Shown piece after piece: positions 1 through 7,908 of a DNA stretch of 61,367 nt. Position 1 is the stretch's first letter. Every line of letters begins with the position of its first letter. This stretch comes from Chloroflexota bacterium (GTDB lineage Bacteria; Chloroflexota; Dehalococcoidia; Lucifugimonadales; UBA3495). A model generated the notes under the pieces. That model made no database searches. It was given only the letters and a program-made list of their open reading frames with translations, and was not told where the DNA came from. The stretch lies in NCBI GenBank assembly GCA_028874075.1, contig JAPPLU010000061.1, positions 385 to 61,751 on the forward strand. Reading direction: 5' to 3'. Position numbers and translations under genes: made by a program.

Positions 1-48
1 ATTTCACTATTTCCTGGGTGTTTAATAATCCATAACAATCCGGGCGGT

Positions 49-855
49 TTGCGGGTATTGGTGGCCTTCTTACCGGGGGCGGGCGCCTGGGGCGCCGGGG
101 ACTTTGTGGGCATCGGCCAGGCCATATCCATCCTTTTCGCCCGTCAGGGCGCCAGCGTGCTGCTGGTGGACCGCGACCAGGACAACGCTGACATAACGCT
201 GGCCACCATTCGGGAAGAAGGCGGCGAGGCCTCGGTCTTCCTGGGGGACGTTACCAGCAACGACGACTGCCGTGACATGGCCCAGGCCGCCACAGACCGC
301 TACGGGCACCTGGATATCCTGATAAACAACGTGGGCATCAGCGGGCCGGGGTCGGTAACGGACGTGGATGAAGATCTGTGGGACACGGTGCTGGACGTTA
401 ATCTGAAGAGCGTGATGCTCACCAGCAAGCACGCCATCCCCCGTATGATCGACGCCGGCGGCGGGTCCATCGTCAACCTGTCATCCATAGTTGGCCTGCG
501 GGCTGGCAGCGGGCGCCCCAGCCATCCCTACGCTGCATCCAAGGGTGGCATCATCGGCCTGAGCATTTCCATGGCGGTCCACTACGGCCGGGACAACGTG
601 CGGGTCAACTGCATCGCCCCGGGGCACGTGCGCAGCCCCATGGTTGCCCGCCACTCCTCCGAGGAAATGCTGACCCTGCGCCGCCGGGCCGGCCCCCTGG
701 GCATCGAGGGCACTGCCTGGGATGTGGCCAACGCCGCCCTGTTCCTGGCGTCAGACGAAGCGCGGTGGGTATCCGGGGTTACGCTGCCGGTGGACGCCGG
801 CTTGCTGGCCGCCACGCCCCTGGCCATGTTCCCTCACCTCACCGGCGAGGAATAG
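49..855 (+). CDS. Short-chain dehydrogenase/reductase (SDR), N-terminus uncertain
   Basis: This is a classical SDR that should oxidise or reduce an alcohol/carbonyl with NAD(P)H; the substrate is unknown. Visible are NNVG at residues 93-96, the catalytic Ser145, and YAASK with Tyr161 and Lys165, followed by the usual ILFAR-like helix and a C-terminal V-D-A-G motif. The nucleotide-binding glycine loop is odd: PGAGAWGAGDFVGIG replaces the usual TGxxxGIG. The first codon used here is TTG at 49, but the frame is open to the left edge. A +1 shift near position 74 would restore an LTG reading in front of AGAW, so a frameshift, a sequencing error or a start outside the window is possible. It converges with the pdxA-type gene. 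Confidence 0.8.
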   Translation: MRVLVAFLPGAGAWGAGDFVGIGQAISILFARQGASVLLVDRDQDNADITLATIREEGGEASVFLGDVTSNDDCRDMAQAATDRYGHLDILINNVGISGPGSVTDVDEDLWDTVLDVNLKSVMLTSKHAIPRMIDAGGGSIVNLSSIVGLRAGSGRPSHPYAASKGGIIGLSISMAVHYGRDNVRVNCIAPGHVRSPMVARHSSEEMLTLRRRAGPLGIEGTAWDVANAALFLASDEARWVSGVTLPVDAGLLAATPLAMFPHLTGEE

Positions 856-891
856 GCCGTCAGCCGGTGAACACTGCAATACCACAAAAGA

Positions 892-919
892 AACAGCCCG
901 GTTGAAGAACCGGGCTGTT
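892..919. terminator. Perfect hairpin between convergent genes
   Basis: A 12-bp perfect inverted repeat (892-903 and 908-919, AACAGCCCGGTT with its complement) closes a GAAG tetraloop. It lies between the stop of the SDR and the stop of the convergent pdxA-type gene, so it can end transcription from both sides. A run of T residues is short on both flanks. Confidence 0.75.
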
Positions 920-944
920 ACCGTTCATCGCAACTTCCGCCGTT

Positions 945-1967
945 CTAAAAGTCCGCCAGCCCGTTACCCCGGGCCAGTTCCACCGCCAGGCGAATGGACT
1001 CCAGCATGCTGACATGCTGGGCAATGCCCTGGCCTGCAATGTCAAAAGCGGTACCGTGATCCACGGAGGTTCGGACAAAGGGCAGGCCCAGGTTGGCGGT
1101 AATGCTCTCCTCGAAGCCGTACACCTTGACGGGGATGTGGCCCTGGTCGTGGAACATGGCCAGGACTGCGTCGTAGCGGCCTGAGATGGCCTGGTGGAAG
1201 ACGCTGTCCGCCGGAATGGGGCCCACCGCGTCGATGCCCCGTTCCCGCGCCGCCGCTACGGCGGGTGCAATCTCGTCCGCCTCCTCGTTGCCCAGTAATC
1301 CGCCGTCGCTGTTGTGGGGATTCAGGCCCGCTGCCGCTATTCGGGGGTTGGGAAAGCCCCACTTGACGAAAGAGTCGTGGGTCAACTGGAGAAAGTCGAG
1401 AATCCGGTCCTTCTTCACGTAATCGCAGGCCACCCGCAGGGAACGGTGGGTGGTCAGGTGGACAACGCGCAGGTTCTTGGCCATCAGCATGGTGGGCACG
1501 ATTCTCGCCCCGGACAGTTCCTGCAAAAGCTCGGTGTGGCCGATGGACTCGTAACCGGCCATGGCGGCGGCTTCCTTGTTCAGCGGCGCCGTGGCGATGC
1601 CGTCCACGATTCCGGCCAGGGCCAGTTCCCCCGCCTTCGACACCCACTCCATGGCCGCCTTGCCGCAGGGAACGCTGAGCTGCCCGACGGTGATGTCCTC
1701 CGGGTTCAGGTTGTGGATGTCCACCACGTCCACCGTGGCCGGATCCTCGCCAGCTCCGATGGGGTCGTCGGTCTCCCGGATGGCCAGGGGCAGGCCGGTG
1801 GCCCTGACCGCCTGGTTCATCGCGTAAGTGTTCCCGATAACCATGGGGCGGCAGGAGGCGTACACCCGGGGGTCGGCCAGGGCCTTGACCACCACCTCGG
1901 GGCCGATGCCGCAGGGGTCGCCCATGGTAATGGCGATAGCCGGCTTTTCCATTTCAACGTCAACCAT
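945..1967 (-). CDS. pdxA: PdxA-family 4-hydroxythreonine-4-phosphate dehydrogenase
   Basis: PdxA-family enzymes oxidise 4-phosphohydroxy-L-threonine with NAD+ in pyridoxal phosphate synthesis; the PdxA2 branch acts on 4-carbon acid phosphates in sugar-acid breakdown. The 340-residue protein has the family's length, the ITMGDPCGIGPEV start, and the metal-ligand histidines in GHTELL, LNPHNSDGG and MFHDQGHIP. The last segment carries the SVDHGTAFDIAG signature. The ATG at 1967 follows AGGAG 11 nt upstream and a -10 box at 2012-2017. No other pyridoxal synthesis gene is nearby, so biosynthetic PdxA and catabolic PdxA2 cannot be separated from context. Confidence 0.9.
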   Translation of the reverse strand: MVDVEMEKPAIAITMGDPCGIGPEVVVKALADPRVYASCRPMVIGNTYAMNQAVRATGLPLAIRETDDPIGAGEDPATVDVVDIHNLNPEDITVGQLSVPCGKAAMEWVSKAGELALAGIVDGIATAPLNKEAAAMAGYESIGHTELLQELSGARIVPTMLMAKNLRVVHLTTHRSLRVACDYVKKDRILDFLQLTHDSFVKWGFPNPRIAAAGLNPHNSDGGLLGNEEADEIAPAVAAARERGIDAVGPIPADSVFHQAISGRYDAVLAMFHDQGHIPVKVYGFEESITANLGLPFVRTSVDHGTAFDIAGQGIAQHVSMLESIRLAVELARGNGLADF

Positions 1968-2001
1968 AACTAGCTTCGCTCCTGGTTCAGATAGGGCAAA
2001 G

Positions 2002-2020
2002 GTACGGCAAAATTATAGCA
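2002..2020 (+). repeat. Direct repeat, left copy flanking the DUF4258/YgiT pair
   Basis: GTACGGCAAAATTATAGCA on the plus strand recurs with one base deleted at 2669-2686. The two copies are in the same orientation and bracket the small two-gene cassette. Both also supply the minus-strand -10 box. Confidence 0.7.
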
Positions 2021-2039
2021 CGGGGGAGTGGGGTGTCAG
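2012..2039 (-). promoter_or_regulatory. Promoter of the pdxA-type gene
   Basis: Reading the minus strand, CTGACA (2034-2039) is followed after 16 bp by TATAAT (2012-2017), which is also preceded by TGC as an extended -10. Transcription would start near 2005, giving a leader of about 38 nt. The -10 and its downstream bases are nearly identical to those of the DUF4258 gene at 2669-2686. Confidence 0.6.
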
Positions 2040-2109
2040 TCTGGCCCCAAACTGACCGGAGAAGGCCAAGAAACACTAAAGTTGCGGGCGCCAAGCTAAA
2101 AGAGACTGA

Positions 2110-2343
2110 TTAATGGACTTTGCTAAAGTCAAAAACGGCGGTTTCCTGAACACGGTCAGGCTTATGTTGACCCCAGGCAATGGTCTGCAGCTTTTCGACC
2201 GTTTCCAGGTCAAAGAGCTTTTCGCCACATTGTCGACAGACACGGGCCGGAACTTTTTCGACCAGAATCCAGCGTTCAGGTAACTCAAGAGAGTAGGTGA
2301 CTTTTTCTTCGGTAACCGGTGAACTGCACAGGTCACAGACCAT
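2110..2343 (-). CDS. YgiT/MqsA-type zinc-finger protein
   Basis: A 77-residue protein with a double Cys motif, CDLC near the N-terminus and CRQCG about 30 residues later, as in YgiT-type zinc fingers (the N-terminal domain of MqsA antitoxins). The ATG at 2343 is chosen because AGGAGG sits 6 nt upstream; a longer frame from 2370 lacks this. Its start overlaps the end of the upstream DUF4258 gene by 11 bp, which implies coupled translation. YgiT-type proteins of this size are commonly found next to DUF4258 proteins and are suspected antitoxin partners. No helix-turn-helix half is visible, so it is the zinc-binding half only. Confidence 0.8.
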   Translation of the reverse strand: MVCDLCSSPVTEEKVTYSLELPERWILVEKVPARVCRQCGEKLFDLETVEKLQTIAWGQHKPDRVQETAVFDFSKVH

Positions 2344-2668
2344 TTGTGGACCTCCTGGTCCTGAAATCAATCCATAATTTGGGGTCTGGTTGATAGACCG
2401 AGATTACCTTCAGCAAGGGCCTGATCGGGTAGCTGCATTGAATGTGCAAGGGACGGCGTTCCAGAGTGTAGCCAAATATAAGGCAACTGGGTCCATACTT
2501 GTCGTCGGGGTAATATTCGATAATTTCTCCCGATGCGATGGCCTGTTCAATTTCTCCCAGAGAGATGTGTCGTAAAATGCTTCTGTCCGTGGCGTGCTGG
2601 GTAAACTCGACAAGCCCATCAGCGAACTTTTGCCGGATGGTGAGGATAAACCACTCTTCGCTTGCCAT
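2333..2668 (-). CDS. DUF4258 protein, putative toxin-like partner
   Basis: A 111-residue protein with the DUF4258 pattern: FTQHATDRSILRHISLGEIEQAI, then EIIEYYPDD, LIFGYTLERRPLHIQCSY and a final ISVYQPDP strand. The family resembles the RelE/BrnT-like small RNase fold, but activity for this member is unproven. It precedes and overlaps the YgiT-type zinc-finger gene by 11 bp, a toxin/antitoxin-like pair. The ATG at 2668 has no Shine-Dalgarno sequence. A TATAAT box lies 10 bp upstream, so the mRNA would begin at or within two bases of the ATG and be leaderless. Confidence 0.78.
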   Translation of the reverse strand: MASEEWFILTIRQKFADGLVEFTQHATDRSILRHISLGEIEQAIASGEIIEYYPDDKYGPSCLIFGYTLERRPLHIQCSYPIRPLLKVISVYQPDPKLWIDFRTRRSTNGL

Positions 2669-2686
2669 GTACGCAAAATTATAGCA
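2669..2686 (-). promoter_or_regulatory. Extended -10 promoter / right direct-repeat copy for the DUF4258 gene
   Basis: On the minus strand this reads TGCTATAATTTTGCGTAC directly before the ATG at 2668. The -10 box is TATAAT (2678-2683) with TGC in front. No good -35 is seen. The predicted start site coincides with the initiation codon. The same sequence with one extra base forms the pdxA promoter at 2002-2020. Confidence 0.6.
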
Positions 2687-2756
2687 TTTACCGTCCCTAA
2701 TCCCCCGTCTTCGCTAATTGAGTATATTCCAAACCCTTTAACAATCGAGGTTTGCT

Positions 2757-3386
2757 ATGAACTTCAACCCCGAAACCCACCTGGCCGAGCTGCATCGGTC
2801 GGTAGCTTTCCTGGAGCGGGACGGCCAGCCCGCCAGCGCAGTTGGGCTCTCCCGCAGTTTCGCCACCACGCTGGAGAACCTGTGGGACGCGGTGACCGAC
2901 GGTGATCGTATCCCCCGCTGGTTCGCGCCCGTCAGCGGCAACCTGGAACCGGGCGGCCACTACCAGGTGGAGGGCAACGCCGGCGGCGCAATCGTCGCCT
3001 GCGAACCCCAATCCCACTTCGGCCTGACCTGGGAGTTCGCCGGGGACGTGAGCTGGGTGGAGGTGCAGGTGTGGGAGGAAGAGGCCGGACGGGTGGGGCT
3101 GACCCTCGTCCACACGGCCCTGCTGTCGGAGCACTGGGACACCATCGGCCCCGGCGCGGTAGGCGTGGGCTGGGAGATGGCCTCCCTGGGCCTGGCTCTC
3201 CACATCGCCGACCCGTCAGCCCCCAAGCCCGACGAGGAGGAGTTCGCCACCTCTTCCGATGGCCGAACCTTCATCACCGGCAGCAGCGAAGCCTGGGCGC
3301 AGGCAGCCATCGCGGCGGGCACGGAGGCGGAGGCGGCGCGTGCGGCGGCGGGCAAGACGGCGGCGTTTTATACGGGGGAGGGGTGA
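2757..3386 (+). CDS. SRPBCC/AHSA1-type ligand-binding domain protein
   Basis: A 209-residue protein of the START-like SRPBCC superfamily, AHSA1 branch. The core runs from VGLSRSFATTLENLWDAVTDGDRIPRWF-like sequence through GGHYQVEGNAGGAI, VACEPQ, LTWEF and a long C-terminal helix that begins HWDTIGPGAVGVGWEM. Such proteins bind hydrophobic ligands or act as small co-chaperones; the ligand is unknown here. The ATG follows a GAGG 9 nt upstream. The tail is alanine-rich and probably disordered. It stands alone between the DUF4258 pair and the lipoprotein gene. Confidence 0.8.
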   Translation: MNFNPETHLAELHRSVAFLERDGQPASAVGLSRSFATTLENLWDAVTDGDRIPRWFAPVSGNLEPGGHYQVEGNAGGAIVACEPQSHFGLTWEFAGDVSWVEVQVWEEEAGRVGLTLVHTALLSEHWDTIGPGAVGVGWEMASLGLALHIADPSAPKPDEEEFATSSDGRTFITGSSEAWAQAAIAAGTEAEAARAAAGKTAAFYTGEG

Positions 3387-3584
3387 GGAGTCAGGCCTGA
3401 ATGCAGAACTGACGGAGGTGTGTTACTGAATGCCAAGGTGCATAGTTGAAGACCTGAAACTACACATTGAAGGTCATCTGTTATAACATGCGTACCTAGG
3501 CCATTCGTATCTCAGAGCCCTGATGGTCTCTGCTTGACTTTGTGAATGCGCACCAATCTCCTAAACTGAGACAATAGGAATACC

Positions 3585-4355
3585 ATGCGAGGACTTACTA
3601 GGATTCTCCGTGTCCAGATACTGCTGATTCCGGTCATATTGTTGGCAGCTTGTACCAGCCAACCTTCAGATATCCCAGTCCCGACTGCAACTGCCTATCC
3701 AACTTACACTCCCTATCCCACACCAACAGATAGTCCGATTGCTACACTTTATCCGACTTACACTCCCTATCCGACACTCGTGGCTTTGCCAACACAGACG
3801 CCATACCCGACGGCCACAGCATACCCAACCAACACTCCTTACCCGACTGCAACGCCCCGTCCAACTTACACGCCATATCCCACCTATACGCCGTACCCGC
3901 CACCTACACCTACTGTGATCATCGTGCCAACAGCGACGCCGAGACCAACAGCGACGCCGAGACCAACCGCAACACGTACGCCAACGGCCACCCCAACTGT
4001 GGCACCGACTCCCGTTGACTTGGCTAACGTTCAAAAGGCCAACTTGTGGGTAGCAATATTCCCTTTACAATGGTGTGCTCCGTGTGTAGGTGTGAGTGCT
4101 AATCCTGCGTTTGATGTTGCCAGTTTCGGCGACCTGGATGTGACAGTTCGGGCTGGGCGGCGATCTGAGACGTTCTTTAACACCGCTAGGGTCTTTGGAG
4201 ACGAAGGCTACATAGAACTGAGTCAATCCCTTGACGGGACGTTATCCTCAGTAAGTGGTGTGTCGGCTAGTCACCGGTCTTTTGGAGGCTTGCGTTGCGA
4301 GCGGCATAATACTTCCACTTCCGCTGAACTGGTCTACGCCTGCGCGTGGCGTTGA
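3585..4355 (+). CDS. Repeat-rich lipoprotein with YPT/TPYPT stalk
   Basis: A 256-residue surface lipoprotein. A hydrophobic signal peptide ends in the lipobox LLAAC, with Cys23 as the lipidated residue. Residues about 34-140 are a proline/threonine stalk of TYTPYPT-like units that turns into TPRPTAT units; such linkers are typical of Chloroflexota exported proteins. The remaining ~110 residues form a small domain with four cysteines (WCAPC near its start, two more near the end). The stalk is also a DNA repeat region. I do not recognise the C-terminal domain. No operon partner is evident; nrdJ converges on it. Confidence 0.8.
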   Translation: MRGLTRILRVQILLIPVILLAACTSQPSDIPVPTATAYPTYTPYPTPTDSPIATLYPTYTPYPTLVALPTQTPYPTATAYPTNTPYPTATPRPTYTPYPTYTPYPPPTPTVIIVPTATPRPTATPRPTATRTPTATPTVAPTPVDLANVQKANLWVAIFPLQWCAPCVGVSANPAFDVASFGDLDVTVRAGRRSETFFNTARVFGDEGYIELSQSLDGTLSSVSGVSASHRSFGGLRCERHNTSTSAELVYACAWR

Positions 4356-4448
4356 CGAAGTAAGGTCTCAATGTCCCAGTAACCCTACATTCAAAGGAGG
4401 TGCAGCAATACTGCTCCGCCTCCTTCAAGTTCTAACAGTTCCGCCCCC

Positions 4449-6860
4449 CTACTCACATTTGTTCCACCCGCACGAAATGCACATCAAACACCCCTCCTGG
4501 TAGATGACCGGGGTGTTGCAGTCGGGGCACTTGCGGGCCGTGGGGGCCGCTCCTCCTTTGCCGTTGCCGTTGCCATTGCCGTTGTGGTACATGGGTTCCG
4601 GCATGAATTGCATTTGTACGGACTTGGACTCAGTGTGCTCAGACCTCTCGGCGTCGCCCTCGATGTAGCGCTGCAGGGCCAGGGCCACCGCGTCGGGACC
4701 GGAACGCACCAGCGTTCCCTCGTCCCAGAACGGGCAGCAGGTGATTCCCCTTAGCTGCTCCACCACGTCCTCGACACTTACGCCGGAACGCAGGGCCAAA
4801 GACGCCAGGCGGGAGATGGCCTCCAGCTGGGCCGAGTCGCAGCCTCCGGCCTTGCCCAGGGTGCTGAACACCTCGAAGGGCTTGCCCTCCTCCTGGAAAT
4901 TGATGGTCACGTACATGTTGCCGTGGCCGGTGTGCACCCGCTCCGTGACTCCCTGGATCTGCCGGGGACGGTCCTTGGGCGCTCGCACCGTGGAGCCGGC
5001 CTGGGCGGCCGTTGATTCCTCTCCGGCCGCATTGGTTTGGCCCGTGCTCAGCACCTGGCCTTCCTTGCTGCCGTCCCGGTAAACCGTGATTCCCTTGCAG
5101 CCCGTTTCGTAGGCCAGGCGGTAGGCTTCGCCCACGTCTTCCACCGTGGCGGTGGTGGGGAAGTTGATGGTCTTGGACACCGAGTTGTCGGTGTACTGCT
5201 GGAAGGCCGCCTGCATCCGAACGTGCCATTCCGGGGTAATGTCGTGGGAAGTCCGAAAAACGTCCTTCACCCATTCGGGCACGTCCAGGTCGTGCAGCGT
5301 GCCCGTCTCGGCCAGCTGCTCCATCAGTTCCTGGGAATAGAAGCCCTCGCTGCGGGCCACCGCCTCGAAGTAGGGGTTGCCCTCCACTAACCGGGTGTTG
5401 TCCATGACGTTGCGGACGTAGGACAGGGCGAACAGGGGCTCGATGCCGCTGGAGGCGCCGGAGATTATGCTGATGGTGCCCGTGGGGGCAATGGTTACCG
5501 GGGCGGAGTTGCGCATCCGCCGCACGTTGCCCGGCTGGTTGTACACGCTCCCTTCCCAGGCCGGGAATGTGCCCCGGGACTCGGAAAGCTCCATGGAGGC
5601 CTTGTAGGTCTCGTCCTGGATGCGGCGCATAACCTGGCCGCCAAGTTCCAGCGCCTCCTCCGAGTCGTAGCGGATGCCCAGCTGCACCAGCAGGTCGGAG
5701 AACCCCATGATGCCCATGCCGATGCGGCGGGTTTTCTTGCTCATCTCCTCGATTTCCTCGAGGGGATAGTTGTTCATGTCGATAACGTTGTCCAGCATGC
5801 GGACGCCGGTCCGGACGGCCCCGGCCAGCCGGTCCCAGTCCATGACCACGTCATCATCGGTGTACTTGACCATGCGGGCCACGTTGAGGGAGCCCAGGTT
5901 GCAGGACTCGAAGGGCAGCAATGGCTGTTCCCCGCAGGGGTTCGTGCTCTCGATTTGGCCCAGCTGGGGGTTGGGGTTGTCCCGGTTGATTCGGTCCAGA
6001 AATACGATGCCCGGGTCGCCCGTCTGCCACGCCATCTGCACCATTTCCTGGAAGACTTCCCGGGCGTTCAGCTGGCCCGTTATGTCGCCCGTGCGGGGGT
6101 TGACCAGGTCGTATGACTGGTCCCGTTCTACCCGCTGCATGAAGTCTTCGGTAACGGCCACGGAAATGTTGAAGTTGACCAGGTGGGCGCCATCCTCCTT
6201 GGAATGGATGAAGCGGAGGATGTCCGGGTGGTCCACGTTGAGGATGCCCATGTTGGCGCCGCGGCGGGTACCGCCCTGCTTGACCACGTCGGTGGCGGCG
6301 TCGAAGGCGTTGATGAAGCTGACCGGCCCGGAGGCCACACCGCCGGTGGAACCGACGACGTCGCCCTCAGGCCGCAGCCGGGAGAAGGAAAATCCTGTGC
6401 CGCCGCCACTCTTGTGGATCAACGCCGTTTCCTTAACCCGTTCAAAAATGGAGTCCAGCGAGTCGCCCACGGGCAGGACGAAGCAGGCGGAAAGCTGCTG
6501 CAGCTCCCGGCCGGCATTCATCAGGGTCGGCGAGTTGGGCATGAACTCCAGCCGGCGCATTACGCCGTAGAACTCGTCCTCGACGGCCTGCCGTTCCTCC
6601 TCGGTGGTATTGCCGTGGTTGAGTTCGGCCAGGGACAGGTTGCGGGCCACCCGGCGGAACATGCCGTCCGGGTCTTCAAGCACGTTGCCCTCCCGGTCCT
6701 TGGAAAGGTACCGCCGCCGGAGCACCACCTCTGAGTTTTCGGTTAGCTCCGTGGAGCGGCTGTTAATCCTTTTTGCGATGCCGGAGGCGACCATTGCCAC
6801 ACGGACGCGCCGCCTGACTTCCTCCCCTGATATATCTGTAAAATTCTGGACCGTTGCCAT
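4449..6860 (-). CDS. nrdJ: Adenosylcobalamin-dependent (class II) ribonucleotide reductase
   Basis: This enzyme reduces ribonucleotides to deoxyribonucleotides with a 5'-deoxyadenosyl radical from coenzyme B12 and works with or without oxygen. Key residues are visible: the thiyl-radical loop NPCGE at 307-311 (Cys309, Glu311), the redox pair Cys126 (SACFVLP) and Cys320 (ESCNLGS), and the PTGTISI active-site loop. After the barrel come a TSCPD-like domain (TGHGNMYVTINF to GITCCPFW), an NGNGNGNGK linker, and a C-terminal CPDC...CISCGWNKC zinc/redox tail. The 803-residue length fits the family. It is last in a minus-strand block with ftsA, ftsZ and nrdR. The B12 requirement implies cobalamin synthesis or uptake elsewhere. 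Confidence 0.96.
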   Translation of the reverse strand: MATVQNFTDISGEEVRRRVRVAMVASGIAKRINSRSTELTENSEVVLRRRYLSKDREGNVLEDPDGMFRRVARNLSLAELNHGNTTEEERQAVEDEFYGVMRRLEFMPNSPTLMNAGRELQQLSACFVLPVGDSLDSIFERVKETALIHKSGGGTGFSFSRLRPEGDVVGSTGGVASGPVSFINAFDAATDVVKQGGTRRGANMGILNVDHPDILRFIHSKEDGAHLVNFNISVAVTEDFMQRVERDQSYDLVNPRTGDITGQLNAREVFQEMVQMAWQTGDPGIVFLDRINRDNPNPQLGQIESTNPCGEQPLLPFESCNLGSLNVARMVKYTDDDVVMDWDRLAGAVRTGVRMLDNVIDMNNYPLEEIEEMSKKTRRIGMGIMGFSDLLVQLGIRYDSEEALELGGQVMRRIQDETYKASMELSESRGTFPAWEGSVYNQPGNVRRMRNSAPVTIAPTGTISIISGASSGIEPLFALSYVRNVMDNTRLVEGNPYFEAVARSEGFYSQELMEQLAETGTLHDLDVPEWVKDVFRTSHDITPEWHVRMQAAFQQYTDNSVSKTINFPTTATVEDVGEAYRLAYETGCKGITVYRDGSKEGQVLSTGQTNAAGEESTAAQAGSTVRAPKDRPRQIQGVTERVHTGHGNMYVTINFQEEGKPFEVFSTLGKAGGCDSAQLEAISRLASLALRSGVSVEDVVEQLRGITCCPFWDEGTLVRSGPDAVALALQRYIEGDAERSEHTESKSVQMQFMPEPMYHNGNGNGNGKGGAAPTARKCPDCNTPVIYQEGCLMCISCGWNKCE

Positions 6861-6894
6861 TTTTCCCTACCCCTTCTCGCCACAATAGACGCTA

Positions 6895-6922
6895 TTTATA
6901 TCGATTAACTGTTATTTGACAA
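6895..6922 (-). promoter_or_regulatory. Promoter of nrdJ
   Basis: On the minus strand TTGTCA (6917-6922) is separated by 16 bp from TATAAA (6895-6900). The start site would be near 6889, about 28 nt before the ATG at 6860. I looked for the 16-bp NrdR box (acaCwATATwGtgt type) over this promoter and saw no convincing copy. Confidence 0.65.
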
Positions 6923-6926
6923 TGAG

Positions 6927-7394
6927 CTATCTCACACCTGAAGTTTGATTAAGTCTCCCGGTCAGCGCCAGATCAAGAGTAATTCCCCAGTGGAAGTACA
7001 TCTCCGGAACCCAGCGCGCCGGGCCCGCTATTCGAGGGCCCAGCCTCCCCACTAGCCCGGCCAGCAAGGGACGGGCTACGGACCGGCGTTCCAGGGCGGT
7101 GACTGCCGGGCGTATCGCCGCCGCCACCGGCCCCATCACCATACGGTTAATGACGCCCCCATTGAGCTGGGAACCACGGCCCGAAAGGCAAAGCTGGATG
7201 GTGTCTGCCAGGTCCTTCAGGGCCCCGTAGGCCAGCCGGTGACCTGAAACCAGTTCAATGGTCAGCCAGTCCCGCTCGGTCCAGCACCGCTCCACTGGGA
7301 AACTCTGCGCCAGTTCCGCAGTCAGCTGACTTTCCTGGCCGCTGGGCACGGGCTGGCACTGGACGTGAATGAGGTATTTGGTTTGTTCGGCCAT
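6927..7394 (-). CDS. Hypothetical protein between nrdR and nrdJ
   Basis: An unrecognised protein of about 155 residues. The frame continues upstream to 7502, but the segment before the ATG at 7394 looks non-coding (Ser/Pro/Arg rich), so that ATG is preferred; a GGGAG lies 14 nt before it, which is weak. The sequence starts MAEQTKYLIHVQC, has an amphipathic middle and an Arg-rich C-terminal third with RPLLAGLVGRLGPRIAG. There is no signal peptide. It ends about 66 bp upstream of nrdJ, and the nrdJ promoter overlaps its last codons. It could be spurious. Confidence 0.45.
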   Translation of the reverse strand: MAEQTKYLIHVQCQPVPSGQESQLTAELAQSFPVERCWTERDWLTIELVSGHRLAYGALKDLADTIQLCLSGRGSQLNGGVINRMVMGPVAAAIRPAVTALERRSVARPLLAGLVGRLGPRIAGPARWVPEMYFHWGITLDLALTGRLNQTSGVR

Positions 7395-7908
7395 TTGTGT
7401 TTGCACTACTCCCGTCACTGATGGTTGTAGCCGGGTTGTCCGGCTGTGAGCCGGAGCCGGTATCCGTACAGGATCATTACTATTGCGTACTGTCGAACTC
7501 ATAACCCCACATTGCTTCCCTCCGCATAGGCCTCCACATAGGAGGGAAAGCTCCTCCTCCCATCTTCAACGGTATTGAAGACTCGTCGCCCTCCCGGGCT
7601 AGACTTGTCGATCTGGATATTGGGGGTAGCCTGCGCCCCCTCAGAGGCGGTCAACCGTGGTTTCTACCGCCGCCACACCCGAACAGACCTTCAAGGGCCA
7701 TCGTCCGGTTCCTCCCTAATTTTTAACACATCTGTTCCAATATTGCACCGGGCAACTGTCAGTAAATCACCCCCGGGCTTTGGCTCGTTTCCTGCCTGCG
7801 CAATGTGCTGGCGGACTTGGCAATTTACTGTTGAATGCATTGGTTTCCTCTTATCTTGAGGGGGTCAACCATTCCATGAACTTGCCTGGGTCAAGTACCC
7901 CCATCGAC
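7395..7908. other. Intergenic stretch with hairpins, no gene recognised
   Basis: No convincing coding frame. Two hairpins are visible: TTCCCTCC (7516-7523) with GGAGGGAA (7541-7548), and CTTCAA (7564-7569) with TTGAAG (7575-7580). Either could end transcripts of the small gene upstream on the minus strand. I found no riboswitch signature such as a B12 box. Confidence 0.5.

Noticed and set aside
6861..6926. NrdR box in the nrdJ promoter
   Set aside because: The AT-rich CTATTTATATCG stretch does not fit the 16-bp palindromic consensus.
7395..7908. Cobalamin riboswitch near the B12-dependent reductase
   Set aside because: No B12-box-like GCCACTG with the expected flanking helices was found on either strand, and the region is not the nrdJ leader.
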